Of a DNA stretch of 13,132 nt, positions 7,210-13,132 are shown piece after piece. The notes beneath the pieces are model-generated. The model saw nothing but the letters and a program-made list of their open reading frames with translations. It did not search any database and had not been told where the DNA came from. Source of the DNA: Candidatus Colimonas fimequi. GTDB taxonomy: Bacteria > Bacillota > Clostridia > Peptostreptococcales > Anaerovoracaceae. Position 1 is the stretch's first letter. Each line of letters starts with the position of its first letter. A program made the position numbers and the translations under genes. The stretch covers positions 1 to 13,132 of the forward strand of contig JAGHTQ010000228.1 in the NCBI GenBank assembly GCA_018065295.1. The letters are read 5' to 3'.

Positions 7210-8976
7210 TTAGCCTGTAACTGTGCAAGTTTCAACAGCAATAGCTGAGAAAGGCTTGATAAGTGAACCTGAGCAACGTGTTTCGATAAGATACTTCTGC
7301 TGGTTGTAGTCGATATCGAAATCGTCGAACATGTTAACTGCGCCGCCCTTGTCTGCACCGATTGTGTAGTCGTTCATGTTAACGATGATGCCTACGAGAT
7401 CGTGTGTCTTGCCTGAAACTTCTCTCTGGAGACCTTCCATTACTTCAACAGTAACGATTGAGCTTACACGGAGAGTTGTGCAGAGTTCCTGAACGCTCTT
7501 GTAAAGCTTGTGGCCAATGCCGTCTTCAAGAAGGAGGCAGTCTGTAACGAAGTCTTCTGTTGTGAAGAATGTAGGATTGCCTGAACCCTTGTAGAACTTT
7601 CTGCTTCTGATGATGCTGTTGATGATCTTCTTTGTCTTAGCTTCAGCGTCTGTGTCAGCTGCTGTGAATTCAACAGTGTTCTTGATTGTGTAGAAGTCTT
7701 CATCCTTCCAGATTGGTCTGATGCAGTCTTCGCTGATCTTGTCGTCTGATGAAGCAAGTCTGCCGTCACCGATAAGAATTGCTCTTGCGATTTCCTCGTT
7801 GAGCATCATTCTCATTTCTGTCTTGAGCCATGAGATAGCATCGAAGTTACCGAGATCGATGATGTCGTCTCTGTCCATCTTCTGCTTCTTGTAGATTGTT
7901 GTAGGCTGAGTTGTTCTCTTAAGGAGTGAGAACACTTCTTCCTTCTTGTAGTGACCCTTCATGTAACCCTTTGCTCTTGCGTCATCTTCTGTGATGTCAG
8001 CAAATACGCTCTTGAGTCTTGAGAATGGTGACTTCTTAGCTCCGCCGAATACCTTTTCTACCCAGCTCTGGTCTCTGCCTATGAATTCTGGTGTAGGGTT
8101 GAGGTTGTGAACTTCTGGGAAGAGCCATTCGATGCCGTCGATGCCATATTCTTCAGCATGAGCGAGGAAAGATTCCTTCATAGAACCATACTTCTTAGCA
8201 TCGCCAATGATTACGCCTTCTGCAGCGTGTGAGAGTGTGTTTTCAGGTGTGTCGCCTTCAAATACATTGTGTTTCATGTTTTCATCTTCTCCTTCATTAT
8301 TAGATTCGCCTGAATCCTCGCCTTCTTCCTGGATAGCCATTCCGATAATAGCGAGTACGGCCTGCTGTTCTTCTTCTGAGAGCTTATCCATTGCGCCCTC
8401 AAATATTTCCTTTACTGACTTATTTTCCATGTTAGTCTCTCCTTCAGCGTGCTGGAGTTCATTTTCAGGATTTTCTGATGATGCTGGTTCAGAACCATTA
8501 TCACCTTCTGAGTGAGAAAGTTCTTCAAACTCTTCACCGATAAATGAAATCCAAGCCTCTTCGTTTTCGTTTCCACTTTCGCTATGAGCCATATCAACGT
8601 ATTCGATATGAGCTCCAGGGTTAGCTCCGGCAAGTACGAGTGATACCTCGCGAATATCACCATGAGTTACCGCCCCAGCAGTCTGCTTTAATCCATTAGC
8701 GTAGATGGAAAGGGCACAGATGTCGCCGTGTTTAACAGCGTCTTTAGCCATCTGACCCTGTGGTGATTCGTTGAAAGACGCATAGCCATAGACACCATCA
8801 GTACGGTTCTCTAATTCGCACCATCCGAGAACGTTGTCGATTGAATCGTGCTGATGATTCCAGATAAGAGGAACACGTCTTTTATCACAATGAGCGAAAG
8901 CGTCCTGAAGAATAGTTCTACCATCGCTACAACGAATGTTATTTCGTGTAACGTAACCGGCGAAATCGTATTCCAT
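7210..8976 (-). CDS. Prohead protease / major capsid protein fusion (HK97-like)
   Basis: This 588-residue polyprotein joins two usually separate genes. Residues 1 to about 130 are an S78/HK97-type prohead protease. H41 in WNHQHD, S90 in ICALSIYANG and E110 in DIREVSLVLAG are the likely catalytic triad; the His-Ser spacing of 49 equals that of HK97 protease as I recall it. Residues about 130-240 form an acidic linker with a helical part resembling a delta or scaffold domain. From about 240 to 588 it is an HK97-fold capsid protein, with the typical end DFDIDYNQQKYLIETRCSGS. The ATG at 8976 has GGAGG eight bases upstream; the in-frame ATG at 8991 overlaps that site and is rejected. Two in-frame ATGs in the linker carry full Shine-Dalgarno sites, and codon use changes near the first. 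Confidence 0.93.
   Translation of the reverse strand: MEYDFAGYVTRNNIRCSDGRTILQDAFAHCDKRRVPLIWNHQHDSIDNVLGWCELENRTDGVYGYASFNESPQGQMAKDAVKHGDICALSIYANGLKQTAGAVTHGDIREVSLVLAGANPGAHIEYVDMAHSESGNENEEAWISFIGEEFEELSHSEGDNGSEPASSENPENELQHAEGETNMENKSVKEIFEGAMDKLSEEEQQAVLAIIGMAIQEEGEDSGESNNEGEDENMKHNVFEGDTPENTLSHAAEGVIIGDAKKYGSMKESFLAHAEEYGIDGIEWLFPEVHNLNPTPEFIGRDQSWVEKVFGGAKKSPFSRLKSVFADITEDDARAKGYMKGHYKKEEVFSLLKRTTQPTTIYKKQKMDRDDIIDLGNFDAISWLKTEMRMMLNEEIARAILIGDGRLASSDDKISEDCIRPIWKDEDFYTIKNTVEFTAADTDAEAKTKKIINSIIRSRKFYKGSGNPTFFTTEDFVTDCLLLEDGIGHKLYKSVQELCTTLRVSSIVTVEVMEGLQREVSGKTHDLVGIIVNMNDYTIGADKGGAVNMFDDFDIDYNQQKYLIETRCSGSLIKPFSAIAVETCTVTG
8275..8294 (-). promoter_or_regulatory. Internal ribosome binding site and start, Met234 of the capsid fusion
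   Basis: AAGGAG at 8294-8289 is followed after 11 bases by an in-frame ATG at 8277-8275. Starting here would yield a 355-residue protein beginning MKHNVFEGD, close to a bare HK97-type capsid subunit. The spacing is longer than ideal, so this site may be weaker than the one at 8430. Confidence 0.45.
8428..8445 (-). promoter_or_regulatory. Internal ribosome binding site and start, Met183 of the capsid fusion
   Basis: GAAGGAGAG lies at 8445-8437 with eight bases between AAGGAG and an in-frame ATG at 8430-8428. Starting here would give a 406-residue protein that begins MENKSVKEIF and lacks the protease, keeping the helical linker and the capsid domain. The site is as good as those of the true gene starts in this window. 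Use in the cell is inferred. Confidence 0.65.
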
Positions 8977-8983
8977 TTTGACG
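8973..8983 (-). repeat. 11-mer CGTCAAAATGG, copy 4 (capsid fusion start codon)
   Basis: The ATG of this copy is the start codon of the protease-capsid fusion. GGAGG lies directly upstream. Confidence 0.75.
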
Positions 8984-8995
8984 TCCTCCATTCAA

Positions 8996-9322
8996 TTATG
9001 CCTTTTCAACTGAGTAGTAGCTGTCTGATCCTGCAGTTACAGTTGTGTATGTATCACCAACGTTTACTGCTGTAGGAAGTACCTTGCCTGCAGATGTAAC
9101 GATAAGGATACCGTTAGCAAACTGTCTTGCAAGTTCAGCCTTGTCAATGCCGTGTGTGTGTTCAGCATCATAGAAAAGAACGTTGCTTGAATCTGGGTAG
9201 AGTTCAATTGTTCTTACGTGCTGATCGTTAGCCATTTCGTAATTTCTTGTAGGAACTTTGTAGCCAGCTGTCTTTGAAAGTTCCATACCGTGAGTGTTAA
9301 TCTCTGTGTTGTGAAGTTTCAT
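8996..9322 (-). CDS. Small protein between portal and capsid, probable capsid decoration protein
   Basis: This encodes 108 residues with no family I can name with certainty. It has a polar N-terminus (MKLHNTEINTHGMELSKT), a central strand region RTIELYPDSSNVLFYD, a helix KAELARQFANGI and a short Thr/Ser/Tyr-rich end (GDTYTTVTAGSDSYYSV). No membrane segment or enzyme motif is visible. It sits four bases after the portal gene and just before the protease-capsid fusion. All three arginines are coded AGA, as in the capsid part, which fits a highly made protein. Size, place and composition suggest a capsid decoration or head fibre protein. The ATG at 9322 has GGAGG eight bases upstream, partly inside the end of the portal gene. 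Confidence 0.5.
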   Translation of the reverse strand: MKLHNTEINTHGMELSKTAGYKVPTRNYEMANDQHVRTIELYPDSSNVLFYDAEHTHGIDKAELARQFANGILIVTSAGKVLPTAVNVGDTYTTVTAGSDSYYSVEKA

Positions 9323-9325
9323 TCG

Positions 9326-10567
9326 TTATTCCTCCTTGTAATTTTCGTAACCTGATTCTTCCTGAGCGAATTCTTCTTCGCCTTCATTATGATTCAGGTT
9401 AGAGTTAAGTAATTGATCTGCCTTAGGGTCGTCTGATGGTCTGATTCCGATGATCTGTCTAATCTCATTCGAGCTAAGTATCTCGTTTCGAGTAAACTTA
9501 TCAGCGATGTCAGCGATATTATTGACAGGAACCATCTTGAACGGATCCCTGAAGGTCTGAATTGCCTGTCCCTGACTTTTAGCAGTCTTACCTATAAACT
9601 TACGATTCATCTCAGCAACAATAGCTGTGATTATCGGGTTTATAGTTCTCTGATAATAGTTCAGGAGTGTCTGTTCATCAGCTGTACCATCGAGTATTGT
9701 CTGTGTGACCCCAAGCTGTGAAAACAAGAGATTTGTCAGATACTCGATTTGTGACATAAGCTGATTCTCGACAGAACGGTTTAACTGAGTAATCTTTTCA
9801 GTACCATCCGTGTAGGCTATACCGTATTTCTTACCAGTCAACTGTTCTTCGATGTCTTTTCGTCTCTGTTCTGCCTGTTTTCTACGGGCTTCAGATTTGA
9901 CGATATATGGCAACTGGATTATTAAGTCCAGCTTACCTGAACTCGACTGCTCATCGACTGAGTCAAGCAATGCTAACTTACGTATCAATCTTTGTAGAGT
10001 TGAGTTAGGTTCATTCATTATAGCGTATAGTGGATTCTGAACAATGGCACAAAGACGTTTCGGTACAACGATTTCTTTGTGTTCGCCTTTTCGTTCATTA
10101 TACACTTTAACACGCACCTTGTCTGGATACCATTCAAGGATTTTTCCTACACGCATTGTTTCAATCTCAAACGAACGGTCATATGGACTATCGTTAGTGT
10201 CAATCGGCACAATCGCAATACAGCCCTCATCAAGTAATGATGTCACGATGTCCAGTTTGAAATCGAAGCCGGTTTGATCGAGATTTGCTTCGGTCGTAAG
10301 ACAGTAATTAAGTCCTGATTCCACATCAGAATCGTATCGTCCGGCAGTATCCAAACGAACGTGCTTAATATCTGTCATAGCCGAGTCGATCGCTATACGT
10401 GTCAATATAGAGGTTATGATAGATCGTTCCATTCCTCGGGAGAACCGAGGTCTATCCGGCCTGTAAGCATACGAATTAATACCCGCATCGTAATTATATG
10501 TCGGGTCTTTATTCATAAATGCATTCCAACCAGATCGGAACCGTTCTCTTATGGAGATTTTATCCAT
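9326..10567 (-). CDS. Portal protein, HK97-like
   Basis: This 413-residue protein forms the dodecameric ring at the capsid vertex through which DNA enters and leaves. Typical portal traits are the N-terminal RSIITSILTRIAIDSAMTD segment, the internal DSPYDRSFEIETMRVGKI region, a long helical part after RRKQAEQRRKDIEEQ, the LLFSQLGVTQTILDGTADE stretch, and the conserved end FTRNEILSSNEIRQIIG with IRPSDDP. An acidic tail follows. It sits 16 bases after the holin-like gene; the AGGAGG overlaps that gene's stop and lies about 12 bases from the ATG at 10567, longer than usual. The start codon is embedded in a copy of the repeated 11-mer. No terminase gene lies upstream, which is unusual for a portal gene. 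Confidence 0.92.
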   Translation of the reverse strand: MDKISIRERFRSGWNAFMNKDPTYNYDAGINSYAYRPDRPRFSRGMERSIITSILTRIAIDSAMTDIKHVRLDTAGRYDSDVESGLNYCLTTEANLDQTGFDFKLDIVTSLLDEGCIAIVPIDTNDSPYDRSFEIETMRVGKILEWYPDKVRVKVYNERKGEHKEIVVPKRLCAIVQNPLYAIMNEPNSTLQRLIRKLALLDSVDEQSSSGKLDLIIQLPYIVKSEARRKQAEQRRKDIEEQLTGKKYGIAYTDGTEKITQLNRSVENQLMSQIEYLTNLLFSQLGVTQTILDGTADEQTLLNYYQRTINPIITAIVAEMNRKFIGKTAKSQGQAIQTFRDPFKMVPVNNIADIADKFTRNEILSSNEIRQIIGIRPSDDPKADQLLNSNLNHNEGEEEFAQEESGYENYKEE

Positions 10568-10574
10568 TTTGACG
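10564..10574 (-). repeat. 11-mer CGTCAAAATGG, copy 5 (portal start codon)
   Basis: The ATG of this copy is the start codon of the portal gene. It shares the longer ACCGTCAAAATGG with copies 1 and 2. Confidence 0.75.
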
Positions 10575-10583
10575 GTTTACCTC

Positions 10584-10769
10584 CTAGTCTTTGTCTTTAG
10601 TGTTCTTCTCATGCTGTGTGCCGAAATAGAAACCCACAACGACTGTGTAAATCGTCATGAAGATGTCTGGTTTGACTTCTCCATTTACGGCAAGATATAC
10701 AAACGCCGCAGTAAGGGCGAAAGTAACGATTGATTTAACTGTGAGTAGCTTGCAGAGTATGTCTTTCAT
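10584..10769 (-). CDS. Holin-like small membrane protein
   Basis: This protein of 61 residues has two hydrophobic segments, about residues 12-28 (SIVTFALTAAFVYLAV) and 37-52 (DIFMTIYTVVVGFYFG), joined by a short polar turn and followed by a charged tail (HEKNTKDKD). This is the layout of small holin-like proteins in Bacillota phages, and it lies beside the endolysin gene. A longer reading from 10808 would lie inside the endolysin gene and add a polar N-terminus, so the ATG at 10769 is preferred. It starts one base after the endolysin stop (TGATATG), with only a G-run before it, suggesting coupled translation. Family members of this type are often annotated merely as membrane proteins, so a holin role is likely but unproven. 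Confidence 0.65.
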   Translation of the reverse strand: MKDILCKLLTVKSIVTFALTAAFVYLAVNGEVKPDIFMTIYTVVVGFYFGTQHEKNTKDKD

Positions 10770-10770
10770 A

Positions 10771-11727
10771 TCAATACCCCCAAAGTTTTGTGAATGTCTG
10801 TTCGCCAACGATTCCGTCAGCCGTAAGTTTATTACGTGTCTGGAATTCCTTTACGCAAGCTTCAGTTTTGGGACCAAAGTCGCCGTCATCGGAGCCTACA
10901 GAATAACCGTCTGCAAAGAGTAATCTCTGAAGACGCTTTACATCTTCACCAGTCATGCCGTTTTTAAGCTGTCTGAGTGATTTTGTGTAAATCTTATCCG
11001 TCTGTGGTGGATACACGATCGCGCCTGATGAATTGAAGATGTAATAACCTTCTTTCCAAGCACCTTTTGCGCCTTCAAGACTCTTGTATGCGCCTATTTG
11101 AGACGCAACATCTGCCCATGTTTTACGGATACGATACATTTCACTCGTAGCCTGTGCAATCACGGGTGGTTTGCTCTCAGTATTGAGCTGCTGTTTTACT
11201 TTATTACGGAATTCATCCCAATGCGGTAAAATATAAGCCGGACAATACTTTTTACCATACCAATGGTTGTGTGTATACAAATGATCGATTCCGAAACCGA
11301 ACTGATTTAAAAGTCCTGCCGCAAGTCTTGCTGCATTTGCTTCCGCTTTCTTATCTTTTTCAGTTCCTTTACCAGTCATGATACATTCGATAGCGATTGT
11401 TTTACGATTGCCGTCTCCATCACCATCGGCTGCATGCCAACCAGACACTGTGAGAGGTAAATTCTGCCAAGCACATACGTCGTCGACATAGTAATGTACT
11501 CGTACATCGTTCATGTTTCCGTTATAAGTTGCTCGCGTATACTGCTCAGCCATTGTTGTCTGAGGTGAAACATCAATAGAATCAGTATTGTGAATTGTTA
11601 CGCCGATTATTTCACGAAACTCAGTGTTTGGCATGGCTATGTTCTTTGGATTATGCAGAATTAGATTGAATTCTTTTACAATTACCCCGTTAATTGTGGT
11701 AGTTTTATCTGGTGTCAGATATGCCAT
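10771..11727 (-). CDS. Endolysin: N-acetylmuramoyl-L-alanine amidase with C-terminal peptidoglycan-binding domain
   Basis: This 318-residue enzyme cuts the bond between muramic acid and the stem peptide to release progeny phage. Residues about 38-175 form an Amidase_2 domain. Likely zinc ligands are H46 in VTIHNTD, H153 or H155 in YTHNHWYGKKYCP, and C162; E114 or nearby residues may assist catalysis. Residues about 196-240 (MYRIRKTWADVASQIGAYKS to GAIVYPP) form a short linker domain of a SPOR-like type seen in clostridial amidases. Residues 250-318 match PG_binding_1, with KNGMTGEDVKRLQRLL and the DGDFGPKTEACVKEFQ repeat. No signal peptide is seen, so release through a holin is expected. The ATG at 11727 has AAGGAG eight bases upstream. 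Confidence 0.93.
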   Translation of the reverse strand: MAYLTPDKTTTINGVIVKEFNLILHNPKNIAMPNTEFREIIGVTIHNTDSIDVSPQTTMAEQYTRATYNGNMNDVRVHYYVDDVCAWQNLPLTVSGWHAADGDGDGNRKTIAIECIMTGKGTEKDKKAEANAARLAAGLLNQFGFGIDHLYTHNHWYGKKYCPAYILPHWDEFRNKVKQQLNTESKPPVIAQATSEMYRIRKTWADVASQIGAYKSLEGAKGAWKEGYYIFNSSGAIVYPPQTDKIYTKSLRQLKNGMTGEDVKRLQRLLFADGYSVGSDDGDFGPKTEACVKEFQTRNKLTADGIVGEQTFTKLWGY

Positions 11728-11819
11728 TATAATCAGCTCCTTTCGGTATAAAATTAGAGTTTTATTGGGTGTCTGAAAGTTTATAAATCTTTCTTAAATA
11801 GTTACTTAATAAATGATGG
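11728..11819 (-). other. 92-base gap before the endolysin gene
   Basis: This AT-rich gap separates the fibre-like genes from the lysis pair and, with the gap after the major tail gene, is one of only two gaps over 90 bases. It contains the endolysin ribosome binding site and a short inverted repeat (GAAAG and CTTTC around a 9-base AT centre, 11775-11793). The AT-rich stretch could hold a promoter, but I see no convincing -35 box and no T-run terminator. Confidence 0.4.
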
Positions 11820-12233
11820 TTATCTAATAACTTTGATATATCCTCTGATTGTAGGATTTGTCTTGTTTGTCTTAACCTCAACATCAATTTCCATATCTTC
11901 AGTCATCATAATGTAAAGAAGCATATTTTCATCGTATGTTGTGCTTTCGTATGTTTTTAATACAGCACCGTTTGACCTACGAACAAATCTAATACCAACA
12001 GGCTGACCGATTGACCACATCGGCTTAAAAAAGATTATATCACCAGTCTTGACTCCTACTGTTCCGAGTAAATTATAAGAGTCACCGCCTGAGGTCAGTG
12101 TCTTTGAGTATGTCAGATTTCTATTCACTTTTGCTTCGACTATCTCAAGTCTTCCTGTTGCGGCATCAATCTGCTCACCTAAGAGAGCATCTGAAGCATC
12201 AGATGAATTCAAAATTTTATCAAACTGATTCAT
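11820..12233 (-). CDS. Small distal-tail or fibre-associated protein, function unknown
   Basis: This 137-residue protein is not recognised. The N-terminal 45 residues are polar and helix-prone (ALLGEQIDAATGRLEIVEAK), consistent with a short coiled coil. The rest looks beta-rich, with YNLLGTVGVKTGDIIFF, a VGIRFVRRSNGAV strand pair, and a terminal strand PTIRGYIKVI. A helical stalk plus a beta head is common in small trimeric fibre or baseplate accessory proteins. It begins three bases after the previous gene's stop, with GGAGG seven bases before the ATG and partly inside that gene, so the two are probably made together. The structural role is inferred from this context only. Confidence 0.5.
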   Translation of the reverse strand: MNQFDKILNSSDASDALLGEQIDAATGRLEIVEAKVNRNLTYSKTLTSGGDSYNLLGTVGVKTGDIIFFKPMWSIGQPVGIRFVRRSNGAVLKTYESTTYDENMLLYIMMTEDMEIDVEVKTNKTNPTIRGYIKVIR

Positions 12234-12235
12234 GT

Positions 12236-13132
12236 TTATACCTCCTTCTTGTACTTGATTACGCTTGGCATATCAAGGTTGTGTTCGTTGACGAGTGTAA
12301 GTGTGCCACCGTTTTCGACTGGCAAAGGTCTGATGAAATCGGTGAGAGGTTTTGTTTCAACAGAATCACGTTCGTATACAATCTTAACCCCGCTGTTTGT
12401 AGTAGACACTGCACCAGCAGAGCTAATAGAAGTGTCTCTCAAAAGCAGTGAATGGTACTGATTAATATTAATAATTTTATCGTTAGTAAAATCTAATGAT
12501 GTTGTGTATTTGGCACAGATACATTCCGAATTTGCTTTTGCTTCTGCAAACTGATAATAGTATGTGAATGTAGCTTCTGATGCAGGTTTAAATGTCAAAT
12601 CCTTGAAATCAACCTGACCTACTCTGTGATAGTAAACTCCGTTCTCAAAATCAACCTCATTAGCTACGATTGAACCGTCAGACTTAACAATTCCTAAGCC
12701 ATAATCAGGCAGATTTTTGACAGCAGACGGTACTAAAACTGTGGTTTTGTTGTATGGAACGTATGGGTCTGAAGGACTCTGACTCATCATAAACTTTACG
12801 TCTTTTACAACATCAACGGAAGTTGCCCCGTACTGATTTGCTCTGATATATCTTGCGTTGCTCGGAACATCTGATGGAGTTATTGCAAGATATGACCTCT
12901 GCGCTCCACCATTTCTGTTGATATAGTTTCCGTTAGCATCATACCATGCAAAGAATGACATACAAGTGTTCTTGAGACCTGTTACATAATATGTTTTCGT
13001 TGGGTCAATCGGAATGAGACTTGTCATAACTCCGACAGGGTCACTGAGTACACTACCATCATTTGAATTAATACGTTTACCGTAGATTGTATCAGCCATA
13101 TTCTTGCCTACTGAAACAACGCTTTCAACAGG
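12236..13132 (-). CDS. Tail fibre/baseplate-like protein, C-terminal part, 5' end beyond the right edge
   Basis: The frame is open to the right edge with eleven codons (PVESVVSVGKN) before the first ATG at 13099, and that ATG has no ribosome binding site. The gene therefore most likely continues upstream; at least 298 residues are visible. The segment GKRINSNDGSV then IPIDPTKTYYVTG, FFAWYDANGNYINRNGG and SNARYIRANQYG resembles the beta-sandwich modules found in distal tail, upper-baseplate and fibre proteins of Bacillota siphophages, often beside carbohydrate-binding parts. The region after residue about 130 of the visible part has no clear family. It is likely to bind the host surface or support a receptor-binding protein, but this rests on pattern resemblance. 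Confidence 0.6.
   Translation of the reverse strand, partial: PVESVVSVGKNMADTIYGKRINSNDGSVLSDPVGVMTSLIPIDPTKTYYVTGLKNTCMSFFAWYDANGNYINRNGGAQRSYLAITPSDVPSNARYIRANQYGATSVDVVKDVKFMMSQSPSDPYVPYNKTTVLVPSAVKNLPDYGLGIVKSDGSIVANEVDFENGVYYHRVGQVDFKDLTFKPASEATFTYYYQFAEAKANSECICAKYTTSLDFTNDKIININQYHSLLLRDTSISSAGAVSTTNSGVKIVYERDSVETKPLTDFIRPLPVENGGTLTLVNEHNLDMPSVIKYKKEV

Noticed and set aside
8207..8515. Plus-strand Ser-rich frame of 102 codons
   Set aside because: It is the complement of Glu/Asp-rich codons in the linker of the capsid fusion; no start site and no family.
8976..8991. Upstream ATG at 8991 as the start of the capsid fusion
   Set aside because: It overlaps the GGAGG that serves the ATG at 8976 and has no site of its own.
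3152..10574. Plus-strand reading of the 11-mer (CCATTTTGACG) as a series of -35 promoter boxes
   Set aside because: No matching -10 boxes follow at 16-18 bases, and transcription from the plus strand would be antisense to every gene.
10770..10808. Holin start at 10808
   Set aside because: It lies inside the endolysin gene, adds a polar N-terminus and has no good ribosome binding site; the ATG at 10769 directly follows the endolysin stop.
11775..11793. Inverted repeat before the endolysin gene as a terminator
   Set aside because: The stem is only five base pairs with an AT-rich centre and no T-run; too weak to call.
1..13132. tRNA genes, CRISPR arrays, insertion sequences or defence systems
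   Set aside because: None seen; apart from two gaps of about 95 bases the whole window is covered by virion and lysis genes.

Overview
The window is a 13.1 kb piece of the late (virion structure and lysis) region of a tailed bacteriophage or prophage. Every supported gene is on the minus strand, so the genes are read from right to left. Strong GGAGG-type ribosome binding sites, tight gene packing, moderately AT-rich DNA and the protein families point to a phage of a Gram-positive Bacillota host, most likely a gut Clostridia member such as Lachnospiraceae or Ruminococcaceae; this host call is inferred from family resemblance only. A phi13-type major tail protein, a very long tape measure and no tail sheath indicate a siphovirus with a long non-contractile tail. 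No integrase, terminase, replication or regulatory gene is present, so lifestyle cannot be judged.

Layout in transcription order: (1) 13132-11820, the C-terminal part of a tail-fibre or baseplate-like protein, then a small distal-tail protein; (2) 11727-10584, a lysis pair made of a modular N-acetylmuramoyl-L-alanine amidase and a two-helix holin-like protein; (3) 10567-7210, the head module: HK97-type portal, a small probable capsid decoration protein, and a fused prohead protease/major capsid protein; (4) 7186-6553, two small head-tail joining proteins; (5) 6532-4306, the major tail protein, a rho-independent-type hairpin, two tail assembly chaperone-like proteins, and an HK97-gp10-like protein; (6) 4309-1, a tape measure protein of at least 1436 residues that runs off the left edge.

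How the genes work together: the portal starts capsid assembly. The protease/capsid polyprotein builds and matures the shell, and the decoration protein probably coats it. The joining proteins close the head and cap the tail. Chaperones load onto the tape measure, the major tail protein polymerises around it, and the fibre and lysis proteins serve the ends of the infection cycle.

The most interesting signals are: two in-frame internal starts with full AAGGAG Shine-Dalgarno sites inside the acidic linker of the protease-capsid fusion, coinciding with a sharp change in codon usage; an 11-mer, CGTCAAAATGG, present five times in the same orientation, in different reading frames, at 1.6-2.0 kb steps and overlapping the portal and capsid start codons; a terminator-like hairpin directly after the major tail gene; a lysis pair placed ahead of the portal with no terminase; and a tape measure whose second half is a series of hydrophobic repeats with a period of about 60 residues.
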